This document shows, in pieces, positions 1 to 8,366 of a DNA stretch of 64,000 bases. The stretch is from Cupriavidus yeoncheonensis (GTDB lineage: Bacteria > Pseudomonadota > Gammaproteobacteria > Burkholderiales > Burkholderiaceae). Below the pieces are notes generated by a model. That model saw only the letters and a list, made by a program, of their open reading frames with translations. It had not been told where the DNA came from and searched no databases. Both the position numbers and the translations under genes were made by a program. Numbering within the stretch: the stretch's first letter is position 1; every line of letters begins with the position of its first letter. The stretch lies in the NCBI RefSeq assembly GCF_905397275.1, contig NZ_CAJPUY010000022.1:48603-112602 (forward strand), read 5' to 3'.

Positions 1-46
1 CATGGTGGTACTTTCCAGAAAGGGCTTTCAGGCGGCGCGCGTTGGC

Positions 47-424
47 TCAGACAGATTGATTCACAAACATGCCCTGCAATTTCTGCATAGCGTTTGCAAG
101 CTTGACGGTCTGCTCGGTCGGAACCTGTCGAATCACTTCGCCAGAGGTCTTGTCAACGATCTTGGTAATGATGTGGTGCGAGGCGTCATCAATGTCGAAC
201 ACCACGCGGTATGATGTATCGCGCAACACATCCGACAAGTGCTTCCGCGCGGCTTCCAGAGCGCCGGCTCGGTATTCGGGCTTGGTCGCGTTTAACTGTA
301 GCTCGGCCGACGGAGTTGGATGAGTGGCGGTCGCGGTGGTCGTGCTGGGCGCGGCCGACACTGTTGCCGGTGCGGCAGTCGAGATGCTCGGCAGGCTGGA
401 CGAGATCGGCGAAAGGTCGGCCAT
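47..424 (-). CDS. flaG: FlaG family flagellar protein
   Basis: 125 aa. The N-terminal half is low-complexity (Ser/Thr/Ala/Pro). The C-terminal half is the FlaG fold, with the typical 'VFDIDDASHHIITKIVDKTSG' region shortened here to its key parts (FDIDD, then ITKIVD, then GEVIRQVP). FlaG proteins affect filament length and are encoded next to flagellin. The ATG at 424 is preferred because the FlaG-like sequence follows it directly; an upstream in-frame ATG at 484 would add 20 residues that cross the fliC terminator hairpin. It lies 110 bp downstream of fliC on the same strand. A reverse-strand ATG occupies bases 3-1 with a GGAAAG stretch upstream, so the next flagellar gene (often fliD) may begin at the window edge, but only its first codon is visible. 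Confidence 0.88.
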   Translation of the reverse strand: MADLSPISSSLPSISTAAPATVSAAPSTTTATATHPTPSAELQLNATKPEYRAGALEAARKHLSDVLRDTSYRVVFDIDDASHHIITKIVDKTSGEVIRQVPTEQTVKLANAMQKLQGMFVNQSV

Positions 425-491
425 GATTGAAAGAGATCGAAACGGTTGAAATGCTTTCGCAGGGCCGAAGCCCTGGGGAAACATTCCAGAT

Positions 492-518
492 CAAGGCCGG
501 GCGCGAGGCCCGGCCTTG
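492..518 (-). terminator. Hairpin between fliC and flaG
   Basis: Perfect 11-bp inverted repeat (492-502 with 508-518, 5-nt loop) 17 bases after the fliC stop codon. No U-tract follows on either strand, so it may act as a partial terminator or an mRNA 3' stabiliser that lets fliC outnumber flaG. Confidence 0.6.
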
Positions 519-534
519 ACATTGCCGTTGCGGA

Positions 535-2175
535 TTAACGCAGCAGCGACAGCACGCCTTGCGTGGTCTGGTTGGCTTGCGCCAGCACCGAGGTACCAGC
601 CTGTTGCAGGATGTTCGCGCGGGTCATGTTCGACACTTCCGTTGCGTAGTCCGCGTCCTGGATGCGCGAGCGCGAGGACGACAGGTTGTTGATGGTGGTG
701 CCCAGGTTGGAGATGGTGGAATCCAGGCGGTTCTGGATGGCACCCAGCGAGCTGCGCAGCTTGTCGACGATCGACAGGGCCTTGTCCAGCGTGTCAAGCG
801 GGTTGGTGGTTGTGGTGGTACCGCTGCGCGCGTTCAGGGTAAAGCCGCCCGGGTTTGCCGAGTCGGTGTACACGACATTGGAAGCGCTGTCAGTAACGGA
901 ACCGTTGCTGTGAACGTAGTAGCTGGCGGTCGTGGTGGCGGTAGTAGTCAACGCCCCGGTCGTGTCGAAATAGGCGTTCGTCGGCGTGCCGGCTGCATTG
1001 ACGTTGTACGTGTTGGCACCGATCTTGACAGTCGACGTGTCAGCTGCTGTCTTGATCTTGTCTTGGAGAACGTTAGCCTTGATCGTATCGCCCGTCACGT
1101 TAAAGGCGCCTGCGCCAGCCGCAGTGTAGACCGTCCCTGTGCCGGAAAGCGTGATCGTATCGCCAGCCTGCATGCCGGTTCCCACCGCCGTCAGGTTAGT
1201 CAACGTTGCCGCAGCAACCGCACCGGCGCCAGTCTGCGTCAAATTCTTGGACGCGTCGAGATAGAGCTGCTTTCCGCTCGCCGCATCAGTGATGTTCCCG
1301 GCGCTGTCGACGGAAATGTCAGTGGACTTACCGCCGATCGTCACAGTTGCATTGAGGCTGGAGCCGACGGGCGGCTTCAGCGCAGCAATCGTGTTCACGT
1401 TGGTGCGACCGGCTTCGTTGAACGTGAAGGCGCCTTGTGCTGAGTTGTATGTGTACGCGACAGCGGTCGTGGTATCGGTGACGACATCGCCGTTTCCGAT
1501 TTTGCTATACAGGTCGCTGGTGGTAGCAGCTTTGTTGTTGGAGGTTACGTCGTACTGTTGAGTGCCGTTAACCGGCGCGCCCGTCGCCGTGCCAGCCAAC
1601 TTCAGATCATTCTCCGTTGCAGCCGTGTTTGCTGTACCGGTGCCCGAGACATTGAAGCTGGCCATGCCCAGCGTCTTGGTGCTGATTTCCTGCAGGTTGA
1701 CCGAGATGGTCTGGCCGTCGTTGGCGCCCACTTGGATGTTCAGCGGCGAGGCCTTCGAAGACAGGACCTTCACGCCGTTGAAATCGGTTTGTGCCGAGAT
1801 GCGGTCGATTTCCGACATGCGCTGCGTAATTTCGTCCTGGATCGACTGCAGATCCGAAGACGAGTTCGAGCCGTTGGCAGCCTGCACAGACAGTTGGCGG
1901 ATACGCTGCAGGTTGTTGGTGACTTCGGTCAGCGCACCTTCAGTGGTCTGCGCCATCGAGATGCCGTCGTTGGCGTTGCGCTGGGCTTGGGTCAGGCCAT
2001 TGATGTTCGAGGTGAAGCGGTTCGCAATGGCTTGGCCGGCAGCGTCATCCTTGGCGCTGTTGATGCGCAGGCCTGACGACAGGCGTTGGATCGCGGTGTT
2101 CAGCTGCGATTGCGAAGCGTTCAGGTTGTTCTGAGTCATCAGAGACAACGAGTTGGTATTAATGACTTGCGCCAT
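535..2175 (-). CDS. fliC: Flagellin
   Basis: 546 aa. The protein starts MAQVINTNSLSL and has the D0/D1 heptad-rich N-terminus (about residues 1-180, with QRLSSGLRINSAKDDAAG), a Thr/Ala/Asn-rich variable central domain (about 180-440), and the conserved C-terminus (about 445-546, with RIQDADYATEVSNM and ending VLSLLR). It is the secreted subunit of the flagellar filament, so only the surface-exposed middle varies. It is a normal size for a beta-proteobacterial flagellin with an inserted D2/D3 region. It is transcribed from a sigma-28 promoter about 95 bases upstream and followed by a hairpin and flaG. Confidence 0.97.
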   Translation of the reverse strand: MAQVINTNSLSLMTQNNLNASQSQLNTAIQRLSSGLRINSAKDDAAGQAIANRFTSNINGLTQAQRNANDGISMAQTTEGALTEVTNNLQRIRQLSVQAANGSNSSSDLQSIQDEITQRMSEIDRISAQTDFNGVKVLSSKASPLNIQVGANDGQTISVNLQEISTKTLGMASFNVSGTGTANTAATENDLKLAGTATGAPVNGTQQYDVTSNNKAATTSDLYSKIGNGDVVTDTTTAVAYTYNSAQGAFTFNEAGRTNVNTIAALKPPVGSSLNATVTIGGKSTDISVDSAGNITDAASGKQLYLDASKNLTQTGAGAVAAATLTNLTAVGTGMQAGDTITLSGTGTVYTAAGAGAFNVTGDTIKANVLQDKIKTAADTSTVKIGANTYNVNAAGTPTNAYFDTTGALTTTATTTASYYVHSNGSVTDSASNVVYTDSANPGGFTLNARSGTTTTTNPLDTLDKALSIVDKLRSSLGAIQNRLDSTISNLGTTINNLSSSRSRIQDADYATEVSNMTRANILQQAGTSVLAQANQTTQGVLSLLR

Positions 2176-2270
2176 TTACGACTCCTGTATGCAAAGTTTT
2201 GGGCATTCCGGCAGTTGCCGTAACGTTGGCTGCCTGCTTTGCAGGGCGTAGAGTGCCTCCGTTGTTTGGG

Positions 2271-2297
2271 TTATCGACAGGCGTCGCGAAAGGTTTA
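2271..2297 (-). promoter_or_regulatory. Sigma-28 (FliA) promoter of fliC
   Basis: On the minus strand, TAAA (2297-2294), exactly 15 bp, then GTCGATAA (2278-2271). This matches the sigma-28 consensus TAAA-N15-GCCGATAA with one mismatch. It leaves a leader of about 90 bases before the flagellin ATG, as is usual for late flagellar genes. Confidence 0.8.
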
Positions 2298-2397
2298 GAG
2301 TGACTTTTTCGCGTGATTGCAACAGGAGCGTTCGCAATCGCCGGACGCGTTGAGGCGAGGGCCGCGCAGGGACGCCAGTCGCCGCCGGGGCAGCGCT

Positions 2398-2718
2398 TCA
2401 GCGCCGCCGCCGCGTGCGCGGCATATAGATAGGCACGAAATCCGGCGATGGATCCGGCTGGGGCGCAGGTGGTGTCTCGCCGCCAGCGCTGGCTGGCGTG
2501 ATCATGGCAATCGCGTGCTTGTACACCGCGGTCGGCTTGCTGTCGTGCAAGTCCTTGCCAAGCATGAGCAGATATTCGTCCACGGCGACCACGACGCCTT
2601 GCAGCCGGGTCCCGTTGCACAGAGACACGACAACCGGAGACCGGCTGACGGCATGGAGCGACAGTTGCTGGTCCTGCAGTTTCCGGCTGTCTCGCGGGGG
2701 CCTGGTTTCCTTCTTCAC
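2398..2718 (-). CDS. Hfq-like Sm-fold RNA-binding protein (divergent paralogue)
   Basis: 106 aa from a GTG at 2718 with a well-placed GGAG. Residues about 13-75 follow the Hfq pattern: a KLQDQQL N-terminal helix, an Sm1-like stretch with NGTRLQG, then VDEYLLMLG, and the Sm2 signature YKHAI. The tail (about 80-106) is Pro-rich and ends in an Arg run, unlike housekeeping Hfq. Hfq hexamers pair small RNAs with mRNAs. The core here is diverged (for example Cys in the Sm1 strand and HAVSRS in the helix), so it is probably an accessory paralogue and not the main Hfq, which in beta-proteobacteria sits beside hflX. It lies upstream of fliC on the same strand, with about 100 bp between it and the fliC promoter. 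Confidence 0.78.
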   Translation of the reverse strand: MKKETRPPRDSRKLQDQQLSLHAVSRSPVVVSLCNGTRLQGVVVAVDEYLLMLGKDLHDSKPTAVYKHAIAMITPASAGGETPPAPQPDPSPDFVPIYMPRTRRRR

Positions 2719-3049
2719 AACGACTCCGGAAGAGCCCGCAAGGGTTCTGGCGGCTGATGGCGGTTCGCCGACTGGTACTTCCGAGAAGTATGGTCCGGTC
2801 AGCGCGATGGGCGAAACATTCGCTCTCGGTACCGGTGCGGGCCGGGTGCGCCGTGGCGTGGACGGGATCCGGCAACGGATCGCTGTCTTCGACGCGCCTG
2901 CCGGCGCCCGGTGCAGCCAGGTGAGAAGGGGAATACTTCAGGGGGGAGAGTAACAAATTTTTACAAAGACCGACGGCGCGCGCGTCGTCAAGAGATTAGA
3001 GGTTTTGCTCTAGATCGTTCGTTGTCGATGCCTCGATCTCCAGGGTAGA

Positions 3050-3076
3050 GGTCTGTCGACCCAGGATCGACAGACC
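3050..3076. repeat. 10-bp perfect inverted repeat
   Basis: GGTCTGTCGA (3050-3059) and its exact complement TCGACAGACC (3067-3076) are separated by 7 bases. There is no T-run on either side, so it looks more like an operator or RNA hairpin than a simple terminator. Confidence 0.7.
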
Positions 3077-3306
3077 GCCTGGGTGTTTCCAGGAAGGCTT
3101 ATAGGCCCTTGAGACAGACATAAGTGAATGCTGACATAAGGTAATCCTTACCCCGGGAAATATGCAGAATACGCTGCACATAAAGTGCCGTATTGCGCTC
3201 ATTCAACTAGGGGGTTCACTGATAGAAGCAGGATTTACACCTCATGTAAGCACGTTTATATTCATCCCAGAGCTATCTGGCTCTAAGCAGTCCTGGAAAG
3301 CCTACG

Positions 3307-3334
3307 AGCACCCCGCGCGTGGGCTTCTTTTTTT
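3307..3334 (+). terminator. Terminator-like hairpin with T-run
   Basis: AGC-a-CC pairs with GGGCT across a GC-rich loop and is followed at once by TC and seven T residues. The stem is short and bulged. It would end a plus-strand transcript from the AT-rich island; no protein gene precedes it. Confidence 0.45.
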
Positions 3335-3478
3335 GGGGCTCACGTCGAGCGGGCTGCGCCTCGCGACGCACACCGCAGCTATGCGGCCATCGGGATGCCA
3401 GGCAGCATTAAAAGGCACACCGCAATACGCCCATCCGCAGAAATGCGGGGACTTTCCCCGTCAATTCCAGAATTCCTT

Positions 3479-3505
3479 CAAGAAGTGTTCGGTCACCGCC
3501 GATAG
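3479..3505 (+). promoter_or_regulatory. Sigma-28-like promoter upstream of the chemoreceptor
   Basis: CAAG (3479-3482), 15 bp, then GCCGATAG (3498-3505). The -10 element matches 7 of 8 consensus bases; the -35 element is weak. It lies 92 bases before the chemoreceptor ATG, and chemoreceptors are common members of the FliA regulon. Confidence 0.45.
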
Positions 3506-3597
3506 GCAGCCGTGCGCCGCTTGTCAGCCCGCTTGTCAGCCGCATCGATTCCGCGTGCGCACGCGACAAGAATATTGATCTGTCCGGAGGGAGTGAG

Positions 3598-5487
3598 ATG
3601 GCCTGGTTGCGAAACCTCGGCATAGGGACCCGCCTGTCCCTGGCCTTTACGCTGGTGGTGCTGCTGCTGATCGGCGTCGCTATATATAGCGTGACATCGC
3701 TGGCGGGCATGAATGCCTCCATGCACATGACTGTGGAAGGGCGCCTGCTCAAGGTCATCGACCTTGGCCACGTCAAGGAAAACGCGCTGGAAATCGGCGT
3801 GATGGTGCGGGATGCCGCCCTGACCGAGGATTCCGCGCTGGTCCAGCGCCATACGCAGCGCATCGACGGCATGCGCAAGGAGATGGGCGGCACGCTCGAC
3901 GCGCTGGGCAAGCTGATCGCGGCTTCCGGCCGCCCTGACCTGCAGAAGACCTTTGCCGATCTCACCACCGCGCGCGACGCATATAACGGCCAGCTCGACA
4001 TGGTGCTGCGCCAGCTGAGCTCGGGCGAGTTCGCCGGCGCGCGCGCCGCGCTCGTCGCGACCCTGCCCGCGGCGCAAGGTCCCTATTTCGAGAAGCTCGA
4101 TGACCTCATGACCGGCGGGCGCAACCTGGCCCTGGCCGCGGTCAGACAGGCCGACGAAGGCTTTGCCTGGACCCGCAATGTGCTGCTGGCCCTGACGGCA
4201 CTCGCCGTGCTGCTGGCGGTGGCGATGGGAACGACCATCACGCGGTCGATCACCGGCCCCACGCGTGAAGCGCTGGAGGCCGCCGAGGCGCTGGCCACCG
4301 GCAACCTGCGCCATGCGTTCACCGTGCGCAGCAGCGATGAAATGGGCCGCATGCTGGCCGCGCTGGAGCGTGCCTTCCGCCACCTGGCGGCCCTGGTGCA
4401 TGGCATCCAGCAGGCGTCCGGCTCCATTGATGGCGCCACGCGCGAGATCGCGCGCGGCAACACCGACCTGTCGCAGCGCACCGAGCAGCAGGCGGCTTCG
4501 CTGGAGCAGACCGCGGCCTCGATGGAACAGCTCACCTCCACGGTGCGCCAGAACGCCGACAACGCCAGGCAGGCCAACCAGCTCGCGGTCAGCGCGTCGG
4601 AGGTGGCCACCGAGGGCGGCCGCGTCGTGCGCGACGTGGTGCAGACCATGGACCGCATCTCCAAGTCCTCCACGCAGGTGGCGGAGATTACCGGCGTCAT
4701 CGAAAGCATCGCGTTCCAGACCAATATCCTGGCGCTCAATGCCGCAGTGGAAGCGGCGCGTGCCGGCGAGCAGGGCCGGGGCTTCGCGGTGGTGGCCTCC
4801 GAGGTCCGCAACCTCGCGCAGCGTTCCTCGGCCGCGGCCAAGGAAATCGCCGGGCTGATCGGCGGCTCGGTCCGACAGGTGCAGGACGGCGCGCGCCAGG
4901 CCGAGCAGGCCGGCAGGACGATGAACGACATCGTCGGCGCGGTGCGGCGGGTGACGGACATCATGGGCGAAATTTCCGCGGCCAGCTCGGAACAGACTTC
5001 GGGCATCGAGCAGGTCAGCCTGGCCGTGACGCAAATGGAAAGCATGACGCAGCAGAATGCCGCGCTGGTCGAGCAGGCCGCCGCCGCCGCGGAGAGCCTG
5101 ATGCAGCAGGCCGGCGGCCTGGTGCACGAGGTGGGCCGCTTCGAGATTGCCCACGGCACGGCCGCAGGCCATGCGCCGGCCGTGGCCGTGCCGGCCCGCC
5201 AGATGGAACCCGCACCGGTGCCGCCGGAGCCGGCGCCGGCTCCGGTAGCGCGTGCGGTATCGGCGCGCAGCCGTGCCCCGGCCGTGCCGGCCGCGGCGCG
5301 TCCGCCGGTGCAGCGCAAGGCGCAGCCACAGCCGGTGCTGGCCAGGCGCGCGGCCGCGCCGCCGGCGACACCGCGCCAGCCGGTCGGGCGGCAGCGCCAG
5401 GAACCGGTGCTGAAGTCCGGGGCACGCCGGATCACGGCGGCCAGCCAGCCGGGCACGGCCGACAGCAGCGACTGGGAAACCTTCTGA
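3598..5487 (+). CDS. Methyl-accepting chemotaxis protein with CheR-tether C-terminus
   Basis: 629 aa, ATG preceded by GGAGGGAGTGAG. TM1 is about residues 14-33 and TM2 about 197-215. Between them is a periplasmic four-helix ligand domain of the Tar/MCP type (4HB). A HAMP domain follows (about 215-270) and then a long cytoplasmic coiled coil with the conserved tip (about 367-410: IAFQTNILALNAAVEAARAG, GRGFAVVASEVRNLAQRS). After a Pro/Ala-rich linker of roughly 90 residues the protein ends DWETF, nearly the NWETF pentapeptide that tethers CheR/CheB to high-abundance receptors. It signals through CheW/CheA to bias flagellar rotation; the ligand cannot be read from sequence. Confidence 0.95.
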   Translation: MAWLRNLGIGTRLSLAFTLVVLLLIGVAIYSVTSLAGMNASMHMTVEGRLLKVIDLGHVKENALEIGVMVRDAALTEDSALVQRHTQRIDGMRKEMGGTLDALGKLIAASGRPDLQKTFADLTTARDAYNGQLDMVLRQLSSGEFAGARAALVATLPAAQGPYFEKLDDLMTGGRNLALAAVRQADEGFAWTRNVLLALTALAVLLAVAMGTTITRSITGPTREALEAAEALATGNLRHAFTVRSSDEMGRMLAALERAFRHLAALVHGIQQASGSIDGATREIARGNTDLSQRTEQQAASLEQTAASMEQLTSTVRQNADNARQANQLAVSASEVATEGGRVVRDVVQTMDRISKSSTQVAEITGVIESIAFQTNILALNAAVEAARAGEQGRGFAVVASEVRNLAQRSSAAAKEIAGLIGGSVRQVQDGARQAEQAGRTMNDIVGAVRRVTDIMGEISAASSEQTSGIEQVSLAVTQMESMTQQNAALVEQAAAAAESLMQQAGGLVHEVGRFEIAHGTAAGHAPAVAVPARQMEPAPVPPEPAPAPVARAVSARSRAPAVPAAARPPVQRKAQPQPVLARRAAAPPATPRQPVGRQRQEPVLKSGARRITAASQPGTADSSDWETF

Positions 5488-5520
5488 TCCAGCCGCAGCA
5501 CCGCACCAAAGTCCCACAGT

Positions 5521-5564
5521 CCGCGCCCCGGCGCCTGCCTCCTTCGGGGCCGGCGCCGGCGCGG
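5521..5564. terminator. Long GC-rich hairpin after the chemoreceptor gene
   Basis: Bases 5521-5535 pair with 5552-5564 (CCGCGCC and GGCGCC arms with a two-base bulge). There is no T-run. It is the only structure between the chemoreceptor and the MFS gene and may limit read-through. Confidence 0.4.
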
Positions 5565-5682
5565 ATGTCTCAAAGCGCCTACAATAGCCGCTCCCCCTGA
5601 TCCTCGAAGCAAGAGCGGGCCGGTCCACCCATGGCGCATGCGGCGCCCCGCGCGGCCGCCATGCCTGCCGCCGCTGGTGCCG

Positions 5683-7251
5683 ATGACCGCCGTTCCCTCC
5701 GAGCCGCCCCGCGCGGCAGATGCTTCACCTTCCTCCTCTTCGGCTGCCGCGCCGCAGCCACCGGTCATGCAGATCCTGTTCGGCCTGATGCTCGCCATCC
5801 TGCTGGGCGCGCTCGAACAGTCGATCGTCGCGGTGGTCTTGCCCGAGATCGCCTTGCAACTGCGCGGCTTCGAAGACATGGCGTGGGTCATTTCGGCCTA
5901 CCTCGTGGCCTCGACCGTGGCCACGCCGATCTACGGCAAGCTGTCGGACGTGCTGGGGCGGCGCTCGGTCCTGTCCTTTTCGATCGTGCTGTTCCTGCTG
6001 GCCTCGGTGGTCTGCGCGCTGGCGCAGACCATGCCGCAGCTGATCGTGGCCCGGATCCTCCAGGGCCTGGGCGGCGGCGGGCTGATCTCGGTATCGCAGG
6101 CCGCGATTGCCGACGTGGTGCCGCTGCGCGAGCGTGGCCGCTACCAGGGCTACGTGAGCGGCGTGTGGGCCGTGGCCAGCATGGCCGGGCCGGTGATCGG
6201 CGGCTACCTCGCGCACTACCTGTCCTGGCGCTGGATCTTCTGGATCAACCTGCCGCTGGCCTTGCTGGCGCTGGTCGTGGTGCGGCGCGCGCTGCGCTTC
6301 CTGCCGGTCAGCGGCCGGCGTCACCGCATCGATTACCTCGGCGCGCTGCTGTTCGGTGGCGGGTTGAGTGGCGTGCTGGTGTTCCTGACGCGGCTGGGGC
6401 AGGGCCATTCGCCGCTGCGCGCCGACTCGCTGGCGCTGCTGGTTGCCGGCGTGGTCGCGCTGGCGCTGTTCATCTGGCAGGAGCGGCGCGCGGCCGACCC
6501 GGTGATCCCGCTTGCCATGCTGCGCGTGCCGACCGTGGCCATCTGCTGCGCCACGCTGTTCTTCTGCTTTTTCCAGCTGATCGCCATGTCGGTGCTGCTG
6601 CCGCTGCGCTTCCAGGTCGTGGGCGGCGCGCAGGCGGACGCTGCCGCGCTGCGGCTGGTGCCGCTCACGCTGGCGATTCCGTTCGGCGCCTACGCGGCGG
6701 GGCGGATCATGTCGTGGACCGGCCGCTACAAGCCGCTGCAGATGGCGGGTGCTTCCCTGGCACCGCTGGCCATCGTGGCGCTGGCCTTTGTCGATCCGGG
6801 CGCGGTATGGCTGTGCGTGCCGGTGATGGTGGTCCTCGGGTTCGCCATCGGGCTGCAGTTGCCAAGCGGCCTGGTTGCCACGCAGAACGCCGTGCCGCCA
6901 CAGCAGGTGGGGATTGCCACGGCACTGACCTCGTTTTCGCGCATGCTGGGTGGCGCGGTCGGCGTGGCGGTGCTGACCACGGTGCTGATCGCGCTGCTGC
7001 GCCACGGCGGCATGGCGGTGACCGACCTGTCGGGCGGCGAAGACGTGCTCATGAGCATGTTCCACCGGGCGCTGGCGGCCGACACGCCGGCGGCGGATGC
7101 CGCGGCGGTGCGCGCAGCCGCCGAGCGCGCGTTCCGTCTGCTGTTCCTGATGAGCGCGGCCGTGTCGCTGCTGTCGCCGTTCCTGGTCGCGCGCCTGCGC
7201 GAAGCCACGCTGCGCGGCAGCCCTGCCGCTGCCGCCTCGGCGGCCGAATAG
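5683..7251 (+). CDS. MFS drug exporter, DHA2/EmrB-QacA type (14 TM)
   Basis: 522 aa from the ATG at 5683. An in-frame ATG at 5638 would add 15 Pro/Arg-rich residues; neither start has a clear Shine-Dalgarno. The protein has about 14 hydrophobic segments. It carries MFS motif A (GKLSDVLGRRSVL) after TM2, ALEQSIVAVVLPEIA in TM1, the R-x-LQGLGGGGLIS segment of DHA2 proteins, and the antiporter-type GPVIGGYL. Such inner-membrane proton antiporters expel lipophilic drugs or dyes. It has no linked membrane-fusion protein and stands as a single gene, with its 3' end 12 bp from the convergent MpaB gene. Confidence 0.88.
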   Translation: MTAVPSEPPRAADASPSSSSAAAPQPPVMQILFGLMLAILLGALEQSIVAVVLPEIALQLRGFEDMAWVISAYLVASTVATPIYGKLSDVLGRRSVLSFSIVLFLLASVVCALAQTMPQLIVARILQGLGGGGLISVSQAAIADVVPLRERGRYQGYVSGVWAVASMAGPVIGGYLAHYLSWRWIFWINLPLALLALVVVRRALRFLPVSGRRHRIDYLGALLFGGGLSGVLVFLTRLGQGHSPLRADSLALLVAGVVALALFIWQERRAADPVIPLAMLRVPTVAICCATLFFCFFQLIAMSVLLPLRFQVVGGAQADAAALRLVPLTLAIPFGAYAAGRIMSWTGRYKPLQMAGASLAPLAIVALAFVDPGAVWLCVPVMVVLGFAIGLQLPSGLVATQNAVPPQQVGIATALTSFSRMLGGAVGVAVLTTVLIALLRHGGMAVTDLSGGEDVLMSMFHRALAADTPAADAAAVRAAAERAFRLLFLMSAAVSLLSPFLVARLREATLRGSPAAAASAAE

Positions 7252-7263
7252 CCTGACGCCCGC

Positions 7264-8235
7264 TCAGGCGGCGCGTGCCACGCGCCGCCGCGCACGGGCC
7301 GCCAGCCCGGCGCCGAGCGCCCAGCGCAGCGTCGGCGCCAGCACGCGCATCCCCGCGAGCGACACGGGGCGGCGGATCGAGGGGCCATCCAGCTCCAGCA
7401 TCCGGCGGGCCCAGTCCGGCATCAGCGCAATGCCCGCGTGCGCCATCACGCGTACCGCCGGGACCAGCATCGGGTTGGCGACCGGCAACTTCATCACGAG
7501 CCGCGCCACCTCGCGCGTGCGCGCGCTGGCTTCGAGTTGCGGGCGCATGGCTTCCAGGTAGGCGGCCACCGCCGCGCACGAGCGCGGTACGCCGGTGGCA
7601 CCCAGCAGTTCGGCGATCCGGGCGACTTCGTCGTAGTAGCGGTCCTGTTCCGCTTCGCTCAGCGGCCCCACGTAGCGCAGGTAGCCGGCCAGGAAGCTGG
7701 AGACTTCCGCCACGTGCACCCATGTCAGCAGTGCCGGGTCGTCGGCTGAGTAGGGCCTGCCGTCCGGCGCGCTGCCGCTGACGTGCGCATGGATGCGCCG
7801 TACGCGGTCGATCAGCGTCATGGCGTCCGCGCGGCTGCCGTAGGTCGTGCCGGCGATGAACTGCGCGGTACGCCCCAGCCGGCCCTGCATATCGGCGCGA
7901 AAGGTCGAATGGTCCCAGACGCCGGCCAGTGCCAGCGGGTGCAGCGTCTGCATCAGCAAGGCGCTGACGCCGCCGGCCAGCATGGCCGGAAAATCGGCAT
8001 GCACGCGCCAGCAGACCGCGTCCGGGCCAAACAGCCCGGGATCGCCGGGTGGGTTGTCGTAGTCGAGGGTCAGGCCCGAGTTGCTGCGCGTCAGTGCGCG
8101 CACCTGCGCGCCCGCCGTGGTGCGCAGGCGGCTGGAAATGCGGTCGAGGAACTGGCCCTGGCGGCGAGCGGCCGCCGGATCGGTGGAGGCTGGCAAAGGT
8201 GGGTGAATACGTTGCGAGTTCCGTTCAGGATACAC
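7264..8235 (-). CDS. MpaB/DUF2236 family oxygenase-like protein
   Basis: 323 aa from a GTG at 8235; no ATG occurs until well inside the conserved domain. It matches the MpaB-type (DUF2236) pattern: 'DPGLFGPDAVCWRVHAD', then LMQTLHPLALAGVWDHS, RLGRTAQFIAGTTYG and LLTWVHVAE, with His residues spaced like the heme or metal ligands of this family, which includes latex-clearing protein and the MpaB oxygenase. The substrate is unknown. The C-terminus is Arg/Ala-rich. It is convergent with the MFS gene, and no Shine-Dalgarno is evident. Confidence 0.8.
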   Translation of the reverse strand: MYPERNSQRIHPPLPASTDPAAARRQGQFLDRISSRLRTTAGAQVRALTRSNSGLTLDYDNPPGDPGLFGPDAVCWRVHADFPAMLAGGVSALLMQTLHPLALAGVWDHSTFRADMQGRLGRTAQFIAGTTYGSRADAMTLIDRVRRIHAHVSGSAPDGRPYSADDPALLTWVHVAEVSSFLAGYLRYVGPLSEAEQDRYYDEVARIAELLGATGVPRSCAAVAAYLEAMRPQLEASARTREVARLVMKLPVANPMLVPAVRVMAHAGIALMPDWARRMLELDGPSIRRPVSLAGMRVLAPTLRWALGAGLAARARRRVARAA

Positions 8236-8294
8236 GGGAAGGCGCGGATGTGTCGGGCCCCGGGCCGTGCCATGGCCCTGGGTGGCGCGGCAAC

Positions 8295-8325
8295 AAAAAG
8301 GCCGGAATTCCGAAGAACCCCGGCC
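8295..8325 (-). terminator. Rho-independent terminator of the Gln/Gly-rich gene
   Basis: On the minus strand GGCCGG...CCGGCC encloses a loop and is followed by CTTTTTG. It lies 42 bases after the 8367 stop codon. A second GGCGCC repeat (8335-8351) lies between the stop and this hairpin. Confidence 0.75.
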
Positions 8326-8366
8326 CGCTGGGTCGGCGCCTTATCGGCGCCGGTCAGCCGTCATTG

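Larger units (their letters stand above)
2719..3597. other. Gene-free 879-bp stretch with AT-rich island
   Basis: No credible gene was seen. The first 230 bp are ordinary GC-rich leader of the Hfq-like gene. From about 2950 to 3300 the composition becomes clearly AT-richer than the neighbours. It carries a 10-bp perfect inverted repeat (3050-3076), a GGTAA-tcc-TTACC repeat (3140-3152) and a terminator-like hairpin with a T-run (3307-3334). The last part holds a sigma-28-like promoter for the chemoreceptor. A small RNA ending at the T-run is possible but unproven. Confidence 0.6.

Noticed and set aside
1..46. fliD gene at the left edge
   Set aside because: Only a possible reverse-strand ATG at bases 3-1 is visible, so it cannot be annotated.
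2996..3202. 68-codon minus-strand frame in the AT-rich island
   Set aside because: No start signal and it spans the inverted repeat; composition is not protein-like.
3162..3578. 138-codon plus-strand frame in the AT-rich island
   Set aside because: Crosses the T-run hairpin, has no Shine-Dalgarno, and shows no protein-like pattern.
3493..5891. Long minus-strand open frames opposite the chemoreceptor gene
   Set aside because: Shadow frames of a GC-rich gene; no recognisable protein.
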